A stretch of DNA of 53,373 bases from CANHBY01 sp046342195 (GTDB taxonomy: Bacteria; Pseudomonadota; Gammaproteobacteria; Burkholderiales; Burkholderiaceae_C): assembly GCA_046342195.1 (NCBI GenBank), contig JBKDQE010000070.1:1-53373 (forward strand). Direction: 5' to 3'. The notes beneath the pieces were generated by a model, which searched no databases, was not told the DNA's origin, and saw only the letters and a program-made list of their open reading frames with translations. Positions 50,602-53,373 of the stretch are shown piece by piece. How positions within the stretch are numbered: the stretch's first letter is position 1; each line of letters opens with the position of its first letter. A program made the position numbers and the translations under genes.

Positions 50602-51813
50602 ATGACTGAGCTTCTTGATTTGGCAGGGAAACACTTGGTGCTGGGCTTGTCGGGTGGCATTGCGTGTTACAAAGCGGCTGAATTAACCCGCGCACTGAAA
50701 GCCCAAGGGGCTGGGGTGCAAGTGGTGATGACGGAAGCAGCAGCGCAATTCATCACCCCTGTCACAATGCAGGCTCTTTCTGGGCGCACTGTATTGACAA
50801 GCCAGTGGGATGCGCGTTCACCCGACAACATGGCTCATATTCATCTGTCGCGTGAGGCCGATGCCATTTTGGTGGCACCAGCCAGCGCTGATTTCATGGC
50901 CAAATTGTTGCATGGCCGCGCTGATGATCTCCTCAGCCTGATGTGTCTGGCACGCCCAATCGATCGGTGCCCCTTGTTACTGGCCCCGGCCATGAACCGT
51001 GAAATGTGGGCGCATCCGGCCACTCAACGCAATGTGGTTCAGTTGCTGAAGGACGGCTGCACAGTCTTTGGCCCCTCAGCGGGAGAGCAAGCCTGTGGTG
51101 AGGTCGGGCCGGGGCGCATGTTGGAGGCCCACGAGTTGCTGGAAGACGTGATTGCTTTTTTCCAGCCCAAGTGCCTGAGCGGACAGCGCGTGCTGATCAC
51201 CGCAGGGCCGACCTTCGAGCCCATCGACCCTGTGCGCGGCATCACAAACATGTCGAGTGGAAAAATGGGTTTTGCCGTGGCTCGTGCAGCGGTGGAGGCC
51301 GGAGCGGAAGTTACCTTGGTATCAGGGCCGGTTCACCTTGATACCCCACGCGGAGCCCGGCGCATTCAGGTTCAGACCGCCCGGCAAATGTTCGACGCAG
51401 CCCTCAGCCTGGCCGGGAATAGTGATGTTTTTGTGGCCACCGCAGCCGTGGCTGACTGGCGCCCCGTGGCGCTTGCCGAGCATAAAATCAAAAAGACCCC
51501 AGACGCTGCCGTGCCCGCCTTGGCACTCACTGAAAACCCCGATATTCTTGCGGCCGTGGCCCGGCTTCAAAAACCTTTTTGCGTTGGCTTTGCCGCAGAA
51601 AGCCAAAATTTGCTGCAACATGCCCGGGAGAAGCTGCAACGCAAGGGAGTGCCCTTGATGGTAGCCAATTTGGGGCCTGCCACTTTTGGCCGAGACGACA
51701 ACACCCTGGTTTTGCTTGATGCTCACGGCCATCGAGAATTGCCTCGTGCTTCGAAGCTTTCGCTGGCGCGTCAGTTGGTGGCAGAAATTGGCCAACGTAT
51801 CCGGCAGCCCTGA
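50602..51813 (+). CDS. coaBC: Bifunctional phosphopantothenoylcysteine decarboxylase / synthase
   Basis: Two steps of coenzyme A synthesis in one 403-residue flavoprotein. CoaC part: VLGLSGGIACYKAAELTR, HIHLSREADAILVAPASADF with the catalytic His, and APAMNREMW. CoaB part: VLITAGPTFEPIDPVRGITN, MSSGKMGFAVA, VATAAVADWRP and HKIKK. AGGGA precedes the ATG. dut follows 46 bp downstream, a widespread coaBC-dut linkage. Confidence 0.97.
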   Translation: MTELLDLAGKHLVLGLSGGIACYKAAELTRALKAQGAGVQVVMTEAAAQFITPVTMQALSGRTVLTSQWDARSPDNMAHIHLSREADAILVAPASADFMAKLLHGRADDLLSLMCLARPIDRCPLLLAPAMNREMWAHPATQRNVVQLLKDGCTVFGPSAGEQACGEVGPGRMLEAHELLEDVIAFFQPKCLSGQRVLITAGPTFEPIDPVRGITNMSSGKMGFAVARAAVEAGAEVTLVSGPVHLDTPRGARRIQVQTARQMFDAALSLAGNSDVFVATAAVADWRPVALAEHKIKKTPDAAVPALALTENPDILAAVARLQKPFCVGFAAESQNLLQHAREKLQRKGVPLMVANLGPATFGRDDNTLVLLDAHGHRELPRASKLSLARQLVAEIGQRIRQP

Positions 51814-51859
51814 TCACGCCACAGCCCCCAGCAGAAAACCTCACCATCCAGCCATTCCC

Positions 51860-52306
51860 ATGACCACCATTGATTTTCAAATTCTTGATGCACGCCTGAG
51901 CACGATCCCCTCTTACGCCACGTCCGGCAGCGCAGGGCTGGACTTGCGAGCCTGTTTAGAGGGGCCTTTGGTGCTTCAGCCTGGTCAGACTGAACTCATT
52001 CCCACAGGCATCGCCCTGCACATTGCTGACCCAGGGTTGGCCGCGCTGATTTTGCCTCGGTCTGGTTTGGGGCATCGGCATGGAATCGTGCTCGGTAATT
52101 TGGTAGGCCTGGTCGATTCAGACTACCAAGGGCCCTTGATGATGAGCTGCTGGAATCGCAGCAGCAGCTCATTCACCATTCAGCCCATGGAGAGGGTGGC
52201 TCAGTTGGTGATTGTGCCGGTGGTTCAGGCCACTTTGCGGCAGGTGACTTCGTTTGCACAATCAAGCCGTGGAGAAGGGGGTTTTGGCTCGACAGGTCAG
52301 GCTTGA
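51860..52306 (+). CDS. dut: dUTP pyrophosphatase
   Basis: Hydrolyses dUTP to dUMP, keeping uracil out of DNA and feeding dTMP synthesis. The 148-residue trimeric-type enzyme has all five motifs: SAGLDLRA, PRSGLGHRHG, LVDSDYQGPLM, ERVAQLVIVP and the C-terminal RGEGGFGSTG. ATG 51860 gives the family length; the open frame starts earlier, within coaBC. Convergent with the SlyD-like gene, one base apart. Confidence 0.97.
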   Translation: MTTIDFQILDARLSTIPSYATSGSAGLDLRACLEGPLVLQPGQTELIPTGIALHIADPGLAALILPRSGLGHRHGIVLGNLVGLVDSDYQGPLMMSCWNRSSSSFTIQPMERVAQLVIVPVVQATLRQVTSFAQSSRGEGGFGSTGQA

Positions 52307-52307
52307 T

Positions 52308-52832
52308 TCAGTGCAGCGATGCCCCTGAAGGGGCCCCTGCCCACATTGCAAATACCGGCTCGCCAAGGCTGCCAGCCGTCAGTTCTTCCTCGCTGGCTTC
52401 CCGGACATCCCTGACCACCAAGAACAGCCTGAGCGCTATCCCTGCCAAAGGATGATTGCCATCCAGGACGACATGGCTTGGGTATACCTCGGTGACTGTA
52501 TAAATGGCGTCTTGAGGCATGTCGGGGGTTTGAGAGCCTCCAGGCGGCCCCTCAAACTGCATGCCAACGTCAACGTCACTCGGGAAAATGCTTCGTTCTT
52601 CAAAAAATACCAGATTAGCCTGATACTCGCCAAAGGCATGCTCTGGCTCCAGGTGCAGCTGAATTTCCAAACCAGCTTCTTGCTGATTCAGGGCTTCTTC
52701 GACCTTGGGTAGCAGGTCTGAGCTGTTGCCATAAAAAAATTCGACCGGGTCTTCGAGTTCATCGATCAGGTGGCCTTGGGTGTCTTCAAGTCGCCAGGTC
52801 AAGCTGACGACGCAGGGAGATTGAATCAGCAT
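52308..52832 (-). CDS. SlyD-like FKBP peptidyl-prolyl isomerase
   Basis: A 174-residue cytosolic isomerase/chaperone: VSLTWRLEDTQGHLIDE, FFYGNSSDLLPKVEEALN, LHLEPEHAFGEYQ, an insert-in-flap domain, and VVLDGNHPLAGIALRLFLVV, which is the conserved NHPLAG motif of SlyD/FkpB proteins. The metal-binding His-rich tail of E. coli SlyD is missing, so it is nearer to FkpB or the short SlyD form. Confidence 0.9.
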   Translation of the reverse strand: MLIQSPCVVSLTWRLEDTQGHLIDELEDPVEFFYGNSSDLLPKVEEALNQQEAGLEIQLHLEPEHAFGEYQANLVFFEERSIFPSDVDVGMQFEGPPGGSQTPDMPQDAIYTVTEVYPSHVVLDGNHPLAGIALRLFLVVRDVREASEEELTAGSLGEPVFAMWAGAPSGASLH

Positions 52833-52895
52833 GGGTGGTGTGAGCTTATGTTACAGGTGGCATGAGTATTGTTGACTCAAAAGCAAGAGGCTGGA

Positions 52896-53200
52896 ATGGC
52901 TCAAGCTCTCGCAGTGAGTGTGGCATTTTCTCAAGGAGACCAGTGCCTGATTTCATCAGTCTTGCTGCATTCGAGCGGCTTTGTTGCACAACTCAAAATC
53001 AGCGCAAGATTATCCCTACCCCAGACGATCAGCAAGAAGCCCCCCCGAAAACAGCCCCCATTCAGGGGTTTGGCCAAGTTTTCGAGCTTGACCTTGAGCC
53101 CGCAGGCCACTTAAATTCAGGGTTCGCGGCAGCTCAAAGCCAAGGGCTTTATGCCATTCGCCAAGTGTTTGCAGTTGAGGGTGAAGTATCATGGGTTTAA
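52896..53200 (+). CDS. Small gene with a frame break at a C7 tract
   Basis: ATG 52896 (AAGAGG upstream) starts a frame (MAQALAVSVAFSQGD, HSSGFVAQLKISARLSLPQT) that in this sequence ends at 53114. The neighbouring frame carries a second, equally protein-like half (GFGQVFELDLEPAGHL, GLYAIRQVFAVEGEVSWV) up to the stop at 53200. The two frames would join into one 101-residue protein if the run of seven C at 53040-53046 had one more C. So this is a frameshifted gene, a phase-variable gene or a sequencing error. The family is not recognised. The stop region overlaps the next start (ATGGGTTTAA). Confidence 0.5.
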
Positions 53201-53373
53201 AACTTCCTTCCACGCCTGGGCCCCACCCCCAACTGTCCAAGCCACTTGCCCAGTTTGAAGAATTCAAGAATTATTCGGTTGATGCCGTCAGGGCGATACA
53301 AAATCGCCATGAAAATGAGAATCAATATCCTTTTTTAAAACCCATTCGTGGATTTTTAAATCGCGATATTCAA
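53191..53373 (+). CDS. Start of an unknown protein, cut by window end
   Basis: ATG 53191 overlaps the stop of the preceding gene by 10 bp, and the frame is open to the edge (61 codons). The product begins Pro-rich (LPSTPGPHPQLSKPLAQF) and turns into a polar helical sequence (NYSVDAVRAIQNRHENEN). The last 100 bases are visibly richer in A/T than the core genes. Translation is likely coupled with the preceding small gene; function unknown. Confidence 0.5.
   Translation, partial: MGLKLPSTPGPHPQLSKPLAQFEEFKNYSVDAVRAIQNRHENENQYPFLKPIRGFLNRDIQ

Noticed and set aside
1..53373. CRISPR arrays, prophage, rRNA operons
   Set aside because: No regularly spaced repeats, phage structural genes or rRNA-like sequence were seen on either strand.

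Overview
The window reads as a chromosomal segment of a GC-rich betaproteobacterium, most likely Burkholderiales. The main reasons are the rpsF-priB-rpsR-rplI operon with a betaproteobacterial-style PriB, the cysS/accA/tilS and ppiA-ppiB-lpxH neighbourhoods, a DUF4936 protein, a barrel-less OmpA with a short proline-rich linker, and coaBC-dut. The genus cannot be fixed by eye. Almost all genes are housekeeping or conserved; no plasmid, phage or CRISPR locus is visible.

Layout. 1-1645: the 3' part of a large protein with a duplicated domain, possibly a secreted or polymorphic-toxin-like protein. 1984-7891: thiamine thiazole/pyrimidine genes thiS, thiG and a ThiD-ThiE fusion, overlapping a DUF748 envelope protein. 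7909-9536: an AT-rich orphan gene framed by two nearly identical 76-bp direct repeats, which looks like an inserted cassette. 9711-11346: ribosomal operon rpsF-priB-rpsR-rplI (minus strand) with promoter, structured leader and terminator. 11430-15125: ruvC, a small outer-membrane protein, prfA-prmC, and a tRNA-Ile(CAU) interrupted in its anticodon loop by a group I intron of about 250 nt. A 170-bp MITE with perfect 23-bp inverted ends sits just upstream of that tRNA and may supply part of its promoter. 15463-17008: DUF4936 and alanine racemase.

17013-23112 is a tightly overlapping six-gene minus-strand operon: SpoIIM-like protein, four-TM protein, DUF4129-like protein, DUF4350, MoxR ATPase, DUF58. 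A second MITE (23268-23401) lies upstream. 23425-27235: tilS, accA, cysS. 27456-36780: two cyclophilins, lpxH, ftsY, lysS, DUF3429, M61 peptidase, DUF3108 and an enoyl-CoA hydratase. 36850-43597: dusA, then a divergent beta-oxidation operon (acyl-CoA dehydrogenase, fused hydroxyacyl-CoA dehydrogenase/hydratase, thiolase) with a possible repeat operator upstream. 43929-47924: a Ser/Thr kinase fused to a cyclic-nucleotide-binding domain, an SDR oxidoreductase, an L,D-transpeptidase-like protein and OmpA. 48340-53373: a secreted protein and miaB, a conserved 65-residue protein, coaBC, dut, a SlyD-like isomerase, and a small gene broken (or switched) at a C7 tract that overlaps a further gene running off the end.

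The unusual layer is mobile or repeated DNA: two MITE families, solo MITE ends at several sites, a third dispersed 22-bp repeat, the repeat-bounded cassette and the self-splicing intron. Coordinates of starts were chosen by ribosome-binding sites and family N-termini; many longer open frames exist upstream of the true starts.
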